Shown: piece after piece, positions 35,337 to 44,221 of the stretch
Layout: each line of letters begins with the position of its first letter
Position numbering within the stretch: the first letter of the stretch is position 1
DNA from: UBA1715 sp045615765
Lineage (GTDB): Bacteria; Bacteroidota; Bacteroidia; Bacteroidales; UBA1715
Assembly (NCBI GenBank): GCA_045615765.1
Contig: JAZLFM010000020.1
Span: 57,646-121,645, forward strand
Length of the DNA: 64,000 nt
Reading direction: 5' to 3'
Made by a program: the position numbers and the translations under genes
The notes under the pieces: model-generated
Seen by the model: only the letters and a program-made list of their open reading frames with translations
Databases searched by the model: none
What the model was told of the DNA's origin: nothing

Positions 35337-36125
35337 ATGGGAAAAGTAATTGCAATAGCGAATCAAAAAGGTGGTGTTGGAAAAACAACCACAAGCATTA
35401 ACTTGGGAGCAAGTCTTGCTGTACTTGAATACTCTGTATTAATCGTAGATTTCGACCCTCAAGGTAACGCATCTACCGGACTTGGTATAGATATACAAGA
35501 AAGAAACCTTAAAGGAATCTATCAATGTATTATGGGAAGCTGCACTCCACAAGAAGCAATTCAACAATATGAAGATATTGAGAAACTTCACATATTGCCA
35601 GCAACTATCGACCTTGTAGGTGCAGAAATTGAGCTTGCAAACAAAGACGACAGAGATGCGTATCTAAAAAAAGTCATCGATCAAGTTCGCAACAATTACG
35701 ATTTCATAATTATTGACTGTACTCCTTCGTTAGGTATTTTAACATCCAACGCACTTGCTGCTGCCGATTCTGTTCTTTTGGCTATACAATGTGAATACTT
35801 CGCTTTGGAAGGACTTTCACAACTATTGAATACTATCCGTATTGTTCAAGACAACATCAATCCTTCTCTTATGATTGAAGGATTTCTTATTACAATGTTT
35901 GATGTCCGCCTAAAACTTTCGACACAAGTTGTTGAAGAGGTACACAAACATTTCCAAGAACTTACATTCGACACTATCATCCAACGAAATGTAAAGCTTG
36001 CAGAAGCTCCAAGTTTCGGAAAACCAGTTATCACATACGACATAAATTCTGTCGGTGCTAAAAACTATTTGAACTTAGCACAAGAAATTTTACGTAGAAA
36101 CCACTTACCTGAAACAAAACAATAA
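35337..36125 (+). CDS. parA: Chromosome partitioning ATPase ParA (Soj)
   Basis: 262 residues from MGKVIAIANQKGGVGKTTTS; an ATG 18 bp upstream is possible but too close to the promoter box. Deviant Walker A KGGVGKTT (about 11-18), VDFDPQGNASTGLG, Walker B-like FIIIDCTPSLGILT and the C-terminal VEEVHKHFQELTFDTIIQRN are all present. ParA forms ATP-dependent dimers on DNA and segregates chromosome origins with ParB. The stop overlaps the parB start by one base (TAATG). No canonical parS site was seen in the window. Confidence 0.95.
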   Translation: MGKVIAIANQKGGVGKTTTSINLGASLAVLEYSVLIVDFDPQGNASTGLGIDIQERNLKGIYQCIMGSCTPQEAIQQYEDIEKLHILPATIDLVGAEIELANKDDRDAYLKKVIDQVRNNYDFIIIDCTPSLGILTSNALAAADSVLLAIQCEYFALEGLSQLLNTIRIVQDNINPSLMIEGFLITMFDVRLKLSTQVVEEVHKHFQELTFDTIIQRNVKLAEAPSFGKPVITYDINSVGAKNYLNLAQEILRRNHLPETKQ

Positions 36126-36997
36126 TGGCAGCAGAAAAAAAAGCTTTAGGCAAAGGATTAGACGCTCTTTTAGGCGGCAACAAATCGGTAACACAAGCGG
36201 TTGCAAGCCGTCCTGGTGTTTCTGAAATTGAAATATCTAAAATCGTTGCAAATCCAAACCAACCTCGTAAAACGTTCGAAGAAAATGCTCTACAAGAACT
36301 TGCAGAGTCTATTAAAGCATTAGGTGTTATTCAACCTATCACATTGCGAGAAAGCGATACTGTTGTCGGTTCATACGAGATTATCGCTGGAGAACGTCGT
36401 TTTCGCGCTTCACAAATTGCAGGACTAACAAAAATACCTGCACACGTACGTAAAGCCGACGACGAAACTACACTTATCATGGCTTTGGTCGAAAACCTAC
36501 AACGCGAAGGTCTTGACCCAATAGAAATTGCCACTACCTATCAACGCCTTATAGAAGAAGGAAAACTTACCCAAGAAGAAATGGGGAAAAAAGTGGGGAA
36601 AAACCATGCAACTATTGCAAACTCACTCCGTTTATTAAAACTTCCACCTGAAATTCAAACAGGATTAATCAATGGCGTTATTTCCGAAGGTCACGCAAAA
36701 GCAATTCTTTCGTTAGATAACGAGGCGAAACAACGAGAACTATATACAGAAATTGTTGACAAAGGTTTATCCGTTCGTGCTGCTGAGGAACTAACAAGAA
36801 AGATGAAAGATGTAAAGAAGCCTACAAAAACATCTAAGTCTTTGGAACAAAAAGAAATGCAAGCAAAACTTTCCGAAAAATTAAATTCAAAAGTATCTAT
36901 TTCTATAACGGGAAAGGGAAGCGGAAAAATTTCAATTGCCTTCAAAAACGAACAAGGCATGAAAGACATAATTGCATTGCTAGAGAAAATTCAATAA
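36125..36997 (+). CDS. parB: Chromosome partitioning protein ParB
   Basis: 290 residues. N-terminal KALGKGLDALLGG (ParA-interaction type peptide), ParB/Srx CTPase domain (about 35-125) with ANPNQPRKTF and the GERRFRAS box, a helix-turn-helix (LTQEEMGKKVGKNHATIANS, about 145-170) and a C-terminal dimerisation domain. It binds parS and spreads as a CTP-dependent clamp. Translationally coupled to parA; the DUF5683 gene follows 3 bp later. Confidence 0.95.
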   Translation: MAAEKKALGKGLDALLGGNKSVTQAVASRPGVSEIEISKIVANPNQPRKTFEENALQELAESIKALGVIQPITLRESDTVVGSYEIIAGERRFRASQIAGLTKIPAHVRKADDETTLIMALVENLQREGLDPIEIATTYQRLIEEGKLTQEEMGKKVGKNHATIANSLRLLKLPPEIQTGLINGVISEGHAKAILSLDNEAKQRELYTEIVDKGLSVRAAEELTRKMKDVKKPTKTSKSLEQKEMQAKLSEKLNSKVSISITGKGSGKISIAFKNEQGMKDIIALLEKIQ

Positions 36998-37000
36998 CGA

Positions 37001-37657
37001 ATGCGGAACACCTTTTTCATAGGTTTATTTTGTTTGTTGTGCACGACAACATTTGCACAAATTGATTTACGCGATTCTGTTGACATTGAAGCAGGTAACA
37101 AAACCACCAACGATGCACTTGTTACCATAGATGGATTACAAACAGAACAAAAAGACTCTGTGGAGAAAAAACATTCACCTAGAACTGCAGCAATTCTTTC
37201 TACTATTCTACCTGGCGCAGGACAAATATACAATGGTTCATGGTGGAAAACACCTATTATATATGCAGGTTTCGCGGGAATTGGATATGGTCTTTACTTT
37301 TATCAAGACTATTACAAATCATTTAAAACGGCCTATAACAATTATAGAAATCCTTATCTAGAAAAAGGACTCACTCCCCCAACCGACACAGTGCTCACGG
37401 TTCGTGGCGAAGCCGGCTACTCTCCTATCAACGTACAACAAGGACGAGATTATTATAGAAAATATCGTGATCTATGCATATTCGGCATTGGTGCACTTTA
37501 CATACTCAACATTCTTGACGCCTATGTGGAAGCCCACTTATTCGAATTTGACGTAAGTGACGTCTTAACCATACAATGGCAACCAACTGTAAACTACACA
37601 GCACTAAAGGACAGCAAAACACTGCCTGCCGGCATACGATTTAGCATACAATTCTAA
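37001..37657 (+). CDS. DUF5683 membrane/envelope protein
   Basis: 218 residues. A signal peptide-like start (MRNTFFIGLFCLLCTTTFAQ) is followed by a polar linker and the DUF5683 core (about 62-218): RTAAILSTILPGAGQIYNGS, WWKTPIIYAGFAGIGYGLYF, then YRDLCIFGIGALYILNILDA. The C-terminal end (AGIRFSIQF) looks like a beta-strand. Function is unknown. The parA-parB-DUF5683 order is common in Bacteroidota. The stop overlaps the convergent lpxH-like gene by 4 bp. Confidence 0.85.
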   Translation: MRNTFFIGLFCLLCTTTFAQIDLRDSVDIEAGNKTTNDALVTIDGLQTEQKDSVEKKHSPRTAAILSTILPGAGQIYNGSWWKTPIIYAGFAGIGYGLYFYQDYYKSFKTAYNNYRNPYLEKGLTPPTDTVLTVRGEAGYSPINVQQGRDYYRKYRDLCIFGIGALYILNILDAYVEAHLFEFDVSDVLTIQWQPTVNYTALKDSKTLPAGIRFSIQF

Positions 37658-38430
37658 CGAATAATCGTATCGCCACCTTTATAGGATTTTACTTCCATAC
37701 CTTTTTCAGAAAGTATGGCATAGGTAGAATTCCAAATCCAATTTCCAAGATTGACATACCGAGAACCTGGTGCAATTTCTCTATCGGCAGCAACGTGACG
37801 ATGGCCAAACACAAAATAATCGTAAAAATCTTTTTGCAGAACATCTTTTGCATACAGCACCAAATATTCTTTATCGTCGCCACAGTAATCAGGTAATCGA
37901 TTTTCTGGAGAACGTTTTTCTCGTTTTTTACGATTGTGTCTCGACCACGCTCTACCAAAACCATACGCCCAATTGGTCGGAACAAACGAGAACAAAAATT
38001 GTAGAAAAGAACTACTAAAAAAAGCATTTAGAAAATTCATACCCTTATCGTATGGTCCAAGAGCATGTCCGTGATGAATATAGAGTTTCTTTCCAAAATA
38101 TTCACGAACAATTGGTTCTGTATAGATAGTCGCACCTATTTCCCGAGTAAGATAATCGCCATACCACATATCGTGGTTGCCACGAAAAATATTGACAGGA
38201 ATACCCGACGCCACAAATTCAGCCAACTTTGATAAAAAACGAATATGACCTTGCGGAGCGACATATTTGTATTCAAACCAAAAATCAAACACATCACCAA
38301 CTAAGAACAATTCTGCACAATCCGGTTTAATTTCGTCAAGCCATTTGATAACCAAAGCCTCACGCTCTGCACTTTCCTCTTCTGTAGGAAAGCCAAAATG
38401 AAAATCCGATGCAAAATAAATATTCTTCAT
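37654..38430 (-). CDS. lpxH: UDP-2,3-diacylglucosamine hydrolase-like metallophosphoesterase
   Basis: 258 residues from the ATG at 38430 (MKNIYFASDFHFGFPTEEES). Metal-binding motifs of calcineurin-like phosphoesterases are in order: DFHFG, LVGDVFDFWFEY, FRGNHDMWYGDYL, YIHHGHALG and VFGHRH. This matches the LpxH/LpxH2 branch, which cleaves UDP-2,3-diacylglucosamine to lipid X in lipid A synthesis. The 30 extra N-terminal residues of the ATG-free extension upstream are not used because the -7 box lies there. Confidence 0.85.
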   Translation of the reverse strand: MKNIYFASDFHFGFPTEEESAEREALVIKWLDEIKPDCAELFLVGDVFDFWFEYKYVAPQGHIRFLSKLAEFVASGIPVNIFRGNHDMWYGDYLTREIGATIYTEPIVREYFGKKLYIHHGHALGPYDKGMNFLNAFFSSSFLQFLFSFVPTNWAYGFGRAWSRHNRKKREKRSPENRLPDYCGDDKEYLVLYAKDVLQKDFYDYFVFGHRHVAADREIAPGSRYVNLGNWIWNSTYAILSEKGMEVKSYKGGDTIIR

Positions 38431-38437
38431 ACTTTTG

Positions 38438-38445
38438 CAAAGATA
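38438..38445 (-). promoter_or_regulatory. -7 box TATCTTTG of the lpxH-like gene
   Basis: TATCTTTG on the minus strand, a perfect TAnnTTTG match, ends 8 nt before the ATG at 38430, so the transcript would be nearly leaderless. Confidence 0.55.
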
Positions 38446-38504
38446 AGGAAATTGACAATTAGTAGTCAATGATTAGTGATTAATAGTGATTACAATGAAT
38501 CCTA

Positions 38505-38615
38505 TTATTCAATTAATCTCAACTTAGTGAGACCGCTTTTGCATCCTGCGATATACGATATAGGTTGCATACCATCGTGAACAACATTATTCAACAATAA
38601 AGGTTTTTCCAATAT
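38505..38615 (-). pseudogene. C-terminal gene remnant cut off by the IS element
   Basis: A minus-strand frame with no start codon reads ILEKPLLLNNVVHDGMQPIS and YIAGCKSGLTKLRLIE before a TAA at 38507-38505. Its upstream part abuts the left end of the IS element exactly at the target duplication. It looks like the 3-prime end of a truncated gene. I do not recognise the family. Confidence 0.45.
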
Positions 38616-38617
38616 AA

Positions 38618-39284
38618 GAAGCTGTTTAAATTTTTCTAAAATATTTTGTTAAGCATCAGAAAACAGAAGGCTAATTGAATCATAGTCACTGCGGTTTCCG
38701 CATGAAACTCGTAGTCGATGGCCAGCCTTCTGAAGTTTTCCAACCAAGCGAAGGATCTTTCAACTATCTATCGTTTGGGTATCACTTGGAATTTCGAGGA
38801 GCACTCGTCTGGACGAAGGACAACCTCCAAATCGCAACCCAAAGTGGCTTTTAGCGTGTTGGACAGATGCTCACCTCTGTAACCTCCGTCGGCGATGATA
38901 GATGTGCAGTTTAATGAACAAATCCTCAAAAACACCTTCGTTCTTCCATTTGGAGAAATAGTAGTAAACAAGGTTGTAAGGAGGAAAATCTTTTGGGAGC
39001 ATCCTCCACTGACACCCTGATTTGAGAAGGTAATTGATCGCATTTACAATGTTTCTGAGAGGATACTTGCGCTTTCGCACTTGCACATCTAAAAACTTTT
39101 CTATAACTTGCCACTAATTATCGGTGAGATATTGTTGGATAAATGTTCATTTCTTTATTTTTTGTACCCTTAAAGTTACGAATTTTTACCCACTTATCAA
39201 ACTGACAATCAATATTTTAAGTGTATTTTTTTGGAGGGATTTTTTGTCTCTCAAATTAGTTTTAAATTAAATTTAAACAGTTTC
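38618..39284 (-). mobile_element. Decayed IS5-family insertion sequence
   Basis: Terminal inverted repeats GAAGCTGTTTAAATTT (38618-38633) and its complement (39269-39284), with one mismatch. The element is flanked by direct TAA on both sides (38615-38617 and 39285-39287), the 3-bp duplication used by IS5 subgroups such as ISL2/IS1031. At 667 bp it is about 200 bp shorter than single-ORF relatives, matching an internal deletion in the transposase gene. Confidence 0.85.
38636..39150 (-). pseudogene. IS5-type transposase, internally deleted with stops and frameshifts
   Basis: Pieces in different frames read YLTDN-stop-WQVIEKF, KYPLRNIVNAINYLLKSGCQ and WRMLPKDFPPYNLVYYYFSK (the DUF4096 N-terminal domain), then directly SIIADGGYRGEHLS and LGCDLEVVLRPDE, and after a TAG in place of Trp, VERSFAWLENFRRLAIDYEF. 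The stretch normally lying between GVFEDL and IIADGGYRGE, including the first catalytic Asp, is missing. At least two internal stops and one frame change make it inactive. Confidence 0.88.
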
Positions 39285-39299
39285 TAAAAAGAAAATATT

Positions 39300-39444
39300 A
39301 TGATATCTGAAAAAAAAAGACTTAGTAGATATAGCTATTGCAGATGGTAAAATTGTAAAACAAGAAAGAACTGGTATACTACAAAAAGCCTTTGTTAGGA
39401 TATCAAATGTATATCTTACCAATGATTTTAACGTTTTAGCATAA
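39300..39444 (+). pseudogene. Remnant of a small protein, frameshifted in an A-run
   Basis: After ATG ATA TCT GAA and a run of nine A, a shifted frame reads KDLVDIAIADGKIVKQERTG and ILQKAFVRISNVYLTNDFNV to a TAA at 39444. The DLVDIAIADGKIVKQER pattern resembles the start of TerB-like or tellurite-resistance-type helical domains seen in Bacteroidota proteins, but the piece is too short for a firm assignment. It may belong to the locus disrupted by the IS. Confidence 0.4.
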
Positions 39445-39459
39445 AGGATATTAGAACAG

Positions 39460-40986
39460 ATGTTATCTAAATCAAAGTACACCACCTATTGCCAGTGCCC
39501 AAAGGCGCTGTGGCTTAAGACATATGATCCAGACAAGGCCGCACCTTTCGACGAGGGTGCTATGGCTCGTTTCTCTACCGGCAATGAGGTCGGAGACCTC
39601 GCTATGCAGCTCTTCGGAGACTTCGTAGAGGTTACCACGCTGAAGGAAGACGGCTCGCTCGACTTGCCAGCCATGATCGAGAAGACCAATGAGTGTCTGT
39701 CCGATGGCACACAGAACATCGCTGAGGCCTCATTTGCCTGGCAGGGCAACTATTGCGCCGTGGACATTCTGCATAAGACCGAAACCGGCTGGGCCATCTA
39801 TGAGGTAAAGAGCAGCACAGGCTCAACAGATCCGAAGAAGAACACACGTAAAATCCTGCAGAAATATGCCTACGACATCGCCTATCAGAAGTATGTGCTC
39901 GATCAGTGTGGCGTCAACGTTACAGGCGTCTATCTCGTCCGTCTCAATAGTGACTATGTGCGAGGGGAGGAGCTCGACCTGCAGCAGCTGTTCCATATTA
40001 CCGAGATGAGCGAGCTCGTGGCAGAGGAGTATGCTGTTATCGAGCAGAAGATTGCAGCTGCCAACTATATGCTCAGTCAGAGTTTTGCGCCAAGCATCGA
40101 GATTGGCAAGCAGTGCAAGAAACCATACCTGTGCGGATTCTTTGACTACTGCCGTGGCAAACTGCCAGAGAATTCTGTCTTTGAACTCTATCGCCTGTCT
40201 TTTGCCAAGAAACTGGAACTATTCAAGCAAGGCAAGATCACTATCAGCCAGCTTGAACCAGACGATGCGCGTAATATGATCCAGCAGATTCAGTTGGCCA
40301 CCTACCTCGTTGGCGAACCAGGATCCGTTGATCATGAGAATATTCAGAAATTCCTTGACGAGAAGATTCACTACCCGTTGTATTTCCTCGACTTCGAGAC
40401 CTCGCAGTACGCCATTCCTCAGTTCAAGAACTCCAAGCCTTATCAGCAGATTCCGTTCCAGTACTCGCTGCATTACATAGAGAAGCCAGGAGGCAAACTT
40501 GAGCATACTGAGTATTTAGGCGATGGTGTCAACGATCCTCGCCGCGCCTTGGCTGAGCAACTCGTGCACGACATCGCTTTAGGAGCCTGCACAACAGCCT
40601 ATAACAAGGGATTTGAGTGCGGACGTATCAAGGAGCTTGCAGAGCTTTACCCAGACCTTCGTGACCACTTGCTCGATATCCGTGACCACATCGTCGATTT
40701 CCTCGATCCTTTCCGCCAAGGCTACTTCTATAAGGAGAGCATGCATGGCTCATTCAGCATCAAGAAGGTACTCCCAGCCCTCTTCCCCAATGATCCTGAT
40801 CTCGACTATCATAACCTCACCGGTGGTGTGCAGAACGGTGGCGATGCCATGACCATATATCCAAAGATGGGCAAGATGACACCCGAAGAACGCGAAAAGA
40901 CTCGTCGCGCCCTCCTCGACTACTGCGGCCTCGATACCTACGCTATGGTTAAGGTTTGGGAGAAACTGGTGGAGGTGAGTAAGTAA
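39460..40986 (+). CDS. Cas4-like PD-(D/E)XK plus DUF2779 nuclease
   Basis: 508 residues. N-terminal Cas4/RecB-like nuclease region: SKYTTYCQCPKALWL (first cysteines), AVDILHKTETGWAIYEVKSS (the D ... E-x-K catalytic signature, about 100-125), and later C-x-x-P-Y-x-C-x-F-x-x-Y-C near 223-236 (CKKPYLCGFFDYC), which can hold an iron-sulfur cluster with the N-terminal Cys. The C-terminal DUF2779 domain (about 300-505) has a DEDD-type exonuclease start YFLDFETSQYAIPQF and end LLDYCGLDTYAM. Two nuclease folds in one chain are typical of DUF2779. Codon use is richer in G+C than the flanks. It lies just upstream of the McrBC pair, suggesting a defence context. Confidence 0.83.
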   Translation: MLSKSKYTTYCQCPKALWLKTYDPDKAAPFDEGAMARFSTGNEVGDLAMQLFGDFVEVTTLKEDGSLDLPAMIEKTNECLSDGTQNIAEASFAWQGNYCAVDILHKTETGWAIYEVKSSTGSTDPKKNTRKILQKYAYDIAYQKYVLDQCGVNVTGVYLVRLNSDYVRGEELDLQQLFHITEMSELVAEEYAVIEQKIAAANYMLSQSFAPSIEIGKQCKKPYLCGFFDYCRGKLPENSVFELYRLSFAKKLELFKQGKITISQLEPDDARNMIQQIQLATYLVGEPGSVDHENIQKFLDEKIHYPLYFLDFETSQYAIPQFKNSKPYQQIPFQYSLHYIEKPGGKLEHTEYLGDGVNDPRRALAEQLVHDIALGACTTAYNKGFECGRIKELAELYPDLRDHLLDIRDHIVDFLDPFRQGYFYKESMHGSFSIKKVLPALFPNDPDLDYHNLTGGVQNGGDAMTIYPKMGKMTPEEREKTRRALLDYCGLDTYAMVKVWEKLVEVSK

Positions 40987-41011
40987 AGTCACTTGAATAA
41001 TTGAATTTTGA

Positions 41012-41206
41012 GAAAACAATTACCATATTATTAATAGTTATGCGCACACTATTATTACAAGCACCAAGAGATTTCAAGTCATAACAGCCAGCACAGGCAC
41101 TCCAAGTCCTGCCGAAGTTCGTGAAGCCCTGCACCGCGCAGGTTTCTCCGAGCGTGCCGACAGCTATGTGGCTGCAGGCAACTGGATAATAAAGGAAATA
41201 AAATAA
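41012..41206 (+). pseudogene. Gene remnant between the DUF2779 and mcrB genes
   Basis: An open frame without a start codon ends RAGFSERADSYVAAGNWIIK-EIK at a TAA (41204-41206); the upstream half includes TSTGTPSPAEVREALHRAGF. Its G+C-rich codon use matches the island. It looks like the C-terminal end of a deleted gene. The family is not recognised. Confidence 0.4.
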
Positions 41207-41267
41207 TGTAAAACCAACCTCTCCATCGCAGAGATGATTGTAGTTGAGTGGGAAAATAAAAATAACA

Positions 41268-42710
41268 ATGAACAAAGACATAGAAAATTTTAAAAATGTG
41301 CTAAGTTATTTCATTGCGCATTTAGAGTATTTTAGAAAAGAAAAGGTGAGTCCGAATAGTAATTATACGACTTATTCCACACCTGCAATAGCATCTAAAA
41401 TCAATGCTCAAACACCAAAGACAGGAAAAGGTTATTCGGGCAGTAATACAATACAAAATCAGATTTCTGGCTGGGATACATTTACTATATTTATTCCCAT
41501 TTTAGGTCAATGTACATGCAAAATAGGTATAACGGTTAATGCTTTTTCCGGGGAACCCTATGCTTCTGATGCAAGTTATCTTCATTGGCTTATTATCACA
41601 AGAGGATTGTCACAAGGAACAGGCGTAAATGTCAACGCCATCTGGGATCCACAAAAACAGAAGATTAAAAAACTTAAATGCCATGATTTGGATAATCAAA
41701 ATTCAATATCTAAAGAGATTTGTATCGACGATTTGAATGACGATGAAAAGGTAGAAAAGTTTTTCAATTGTTATAAAACTTTATTAATGAATTCAAGCAA
41801 GGTTAAATATATGTATAATAAAATTTACACTGGTTATGTATCGCTATTAACAAGTAACCACAATCTCATTCTTACAGGTGCTCCAGGCACAGGTAAAACC
41901 TATCTTGCGAAAGAGATTGCAAAGGCTATGACAGGTGATAACGAAGCTCAACATGAGATGGTGCAGTTCCATCCTTCTTATGACTATAGCGATTTCGTGG
42001 AGGGCTTGCGTCCTGTGAAAGTTGCGAAGAGCGGAATTGGTTTTGAACGCAAGGATGGCGTATTCAAAGCTTTCTGCAAGAAGGCTTTGAACGATTATAT
42101 TAACGCAGAAAATAAGGGTGAGGCGCCTAAATATGTTTTCATCATCGATGAAATTAATCGTGGCGAGATGTCGAAGATATTCGGTGAGTTGTTCTTCTCT
42201 ATTGACCCTGGCTATCGTGGAACTAAAGGAAGAATCAATACACAGTATCAGAATCTTGTTGACAAAGAATACGACGAGAATGACAATGTAGTAGGTGATG
42301 ATGTTTTCAAAGATGGTTTCTTTGTTCCTGAGAACGTCTATATCATCGGCACGATGAACGATATTGACCGTAGCGTGGAATCTATGGACTTTGCTATGCG
42401 TCGTCGCTTTACATTCAAAGAGGTTACAGCCACGTCTCGCATAGACATGTGGGATGGAAACATAGACAACTGGAAAGACGAAGCAGAGAAGAAAATGAAA
42501 GCAATGAATGCTGTTATTGAGCAGATTCCAGGGTTAAATGCTGCATACCACATCGGTCCTTCTTATTTCCTAAAGATACAGGATCTAAATGGCAAATGGG
42601 GGGAATTATGGGATAGCAACCTCAAAGGTCTTGTAGCAGAATACTTACGAGGCATGCCTGATGCAAAGGAACGATTACAAAAAGTTTGGGATGCATACAA
42701 TAACGCGTAA
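41268..42710 (+). CDS. mcrB: McrB-type AAA+ GTPase of a type IV restriction system
   Basis: 480 residues from the ATG at 41268 (MNKDIENFKNVLSY); a TTG 24 bp upstream is less likely. The N-terminal 190 residues form a target-recognition-type domain that I do not recognise. The AAA+ part has Walker A LTGAPGTGKTYLAKEIA, Walker B YVFIIDEINRGEMSKIFGEL and the McrB signature GTMNDIDRSVESMDFAMRRR. McrB is a GTP-driven motor that recognises modified cytosine (or another mark set by the N-terminal domain) and activates the McrC nuclease. mcrC starts 2 bp after its stop. The N-terminal third is much more AT-rich than the AAA+ part, suggesting exchange of the recognition domain. Confidence 0.92.
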   Translation: MNKDIENFKNVLSYFIAHLEYFRKEKVSPNSNYTTYSTPAIASKINAQTPKTGKGYSGSNTIQNQISGWDTFTIFIPILGQCTCKIGITVNAFSGEPYASDASYLHWLIITRGLSQGTGVNVNAIWDPQKQKIKKLKCHDLDNQNSISKEICIDDLNDDEKVEKFFNCYKTLLMNSSKVKYMYNKIYTGYVSLLTSNHNLILTGAPGTGKTYLAKEIAKAMTGDNEAQHEMVQFHPSYDYSDFVEGLRPVKVAKSGIGFERKDGVFKAFCKKALNDYINAENKGEAPKYVFIIDEINRGEMSKIFGELFFSIDPGYRGTKGRINTQYQNLVDKEYDENDNVVGDDVFKDGFFVPENVYIIGTMNDIDRSVESMDFAMRRRFTFKEVTATSRIDMWDGNIDNWKDEAEKKMKAMNAVIEQIPGLNAAYHIGPSYFLKIQDLNGKWGELWDSNLKGLVAEYLRGMPDAKERLQKVWDAYNNA

Positions 42711-42712
42711 TT

Positions 42713-44095
42713 ATGTGCATTCATTTACAAGACAACAACTACAATAAGGAGCCTTTTGTAGAAGAGCGTGATAAAGTCAACCTTGAACACGTTGCCAACT
42801 TCAAGTTGACAGACAAAGATGAGGCTGGTTCTTTGCTTGTGTTCCCTCAGTCTTTTCGCGATACGGAGTTTTACTCTTCTCGCGAAAAGGCTGAGGCAGC
42901 TCCCGTTATCATTGAGTTGCTGCGCGACTCAGAAGGAAAGCCTACGAAGATTCGCACAGGTAACGTCATGGGCTTCATCGGTTACAAGGATACCGAGATT
43001 CGTATTCATTCGCGTTTTGATAAGACTGACGAAGCCATTGGAAAAGATGCTAACGACTTCTTCCTTTACTACATGCTGGCGAAGGTATTCCATGTAAACC
43101 TATTCAACCTTGACACTACAAGCAGCAAGAAGAATAACATCCTCGACCTGCTGATGGTGATGTTCCCACAGATGCTGAAGGATGCGATGTCGCAAGGACT
43201 CTACAAGGAGTACCGCACCTATAAGTATAATGATGCGCGCGTGAAGGGAACGATTGAGGTGAATCGTTTCATTCGTGAGGACATCCCTTTCCAAGGCAAT
43301 GTGGCTTATCGCACCCGTGAGTTCAGTCATGACAACAAAATACTGCAACTGGTGCGCCACACCATAGAGTATATGCGCCATCATCCTTGGGGACATGGTT
43401 TGCTGAATAATGATTTGGACACTCGAAGCAATGTTCTCCAGATAATCAATGCCACACCAACGTACAGCAAGCGCGACCGTATGAAGGTATTGAGCGACAA
43501 TCGTCGACCAGTGAGTCATCCGTATTATACCAAATATCGCGCATTGCAGCAACTCTGCGTCAGCATCCTCCGACACGATGGTTTGCAGTACGGAGAGGAG
43601 AAAGACAAAGTGCATGGCATTCTCTTCGATGGTGCATGGCTATGGGAGGAATATCTAAATACGGTTCTTCAACCTATAGGTTTCTTGCACCCAGAGAATA
43701 AGATAGGACGTGGTGGTATTAACCTCTTTACAACAAGTCCAAAGCACACAATCTACCCTGACTTCTATAAACCGAATAATGTTGTCGCTGATGCAAAATA
43801 CAAGAAGTATGCAGAGACTGACGAGAGTGGAAGCAAGAAACGTGAAGTAGCACGTGAGGACCTGTATCAGGTCATAACCTACATGTTCCGCTTGAAGGTA
43901 AAAACAGGATTGATACTCTGTCCGTGTTCCAGCAAGGACAAATTCCATACTCCCTATACCTTTGAGGATGAGCTTGGTGAGATTGCAGTATATGGGTTGA
44001 CTGTATCTAATGCCAAAGACAGTTTTGCTGAGTACCAGAAGAAAATGGCAATTGCTGAAGAAGAATTCCAAGAATCCGTAAGGAAATATCTTTGA
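42713..44095 (+). CDS. mcrC: McrC nuclease subunit
   Basis: 460 residues. An N-terminal beta-rich part binds McrB; the middle contains the DUF2357-like helical region (FLYYMLAKVFHVNLFNLDTT, KGTIEVNRFIREDIPFQGNV). The C-terminal PD-(D/E)XK nuclease has WLWEEYLNTVL, YPDFYKPNNVVADAKYKKY (D ... D-x-K) and REDLYQVITYMFR. McrC cuts DNA when stimulated by McrB hexamers. Both genes form one unit with 2-bp spacing; the terminal 10 bp before the repeat region hold no terminator. Confidence 0.92.
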   Translation: MCIHLQDNNYNKEPFVEERDKVNLEHVANFKLTDKDEAGSLLVFPQSFRDTEFYSSREKAEAAPVIIELLRDSEGKPTKIRTGNVMGFIGYKDTEIRIHSRFDKTDEAIGKDANDFFLYYMLAKVFHVNLFNLDTTSSKKNNILDLLMVMFPQMLKDAMSQGLYKEYRTYKYNDARVKGTIEVNRFIREDIPFQGNVAYRTREFSHDNKILQLVRHTIEYMRHHPWGHGLLNNDLDTRSNVLQIINATPTYSKRDRMKVLSDNRRPVSHPYYTKYRALQQLCVSILRHDGLQYGEEKDKVHGILFDGAWLWEEYLNTVLQPIGFLHPENKIGRGGINLFTTSPKHTIYPDFYKPNNVVADAKYKKYAETDESGSKKREVAREDLYQVITYMFRLKVKTGLILCPCSSKDKFHTPYTFEDELGEIAVYGLTVSNAKDSFAEYQKKMAIAEEEFQESVRKYL

Positions 44096-44106
44096 TCACT
44101 ACACTA

Positions 44107-44190
44107 ATCCTCGAAAAAAATGTAATATTTACACCATCTTATCCTCGAAAAAGTGTAATATTTCTTGGATTTATCCTCGAAAAAGTGTAA
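44107..44190 (+). repeat. Three spaced copies of ATCCTCGAAAAAGTGTAA
   Basis: Copies at 44107-44126 (one base longer A-run), 44141-44158 and 44173-44190; spacing is 34 and 32 bp start to start. The first two share a longer match extending through ATATTT. They lie directly upstream of the DUF4143 ATPase start at 44222. The regular spacing, three helical turns, suggests binding sites for a regulator or for the ATPase itself. Confidence 0.85.
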
Positions 44191-44221
44191 CTCTGCACCA
44201 GAAATATGGAGCGACAGAGAT

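Noticed and set aside
44107..44190. CRISPR array
   Set aside because: Only three imperfect copies with 12-16 bp between them, no cas genes nearby; a regulatory or structural repeat fits better.
44165..44221. Extended start of the DUF4143 ATPase at a TTG
   Set aside because: It would translate the third copy of the TCCTCGAAAAAGTGTAA motif; the ATG at 44222 gives the normal family N-terminus.
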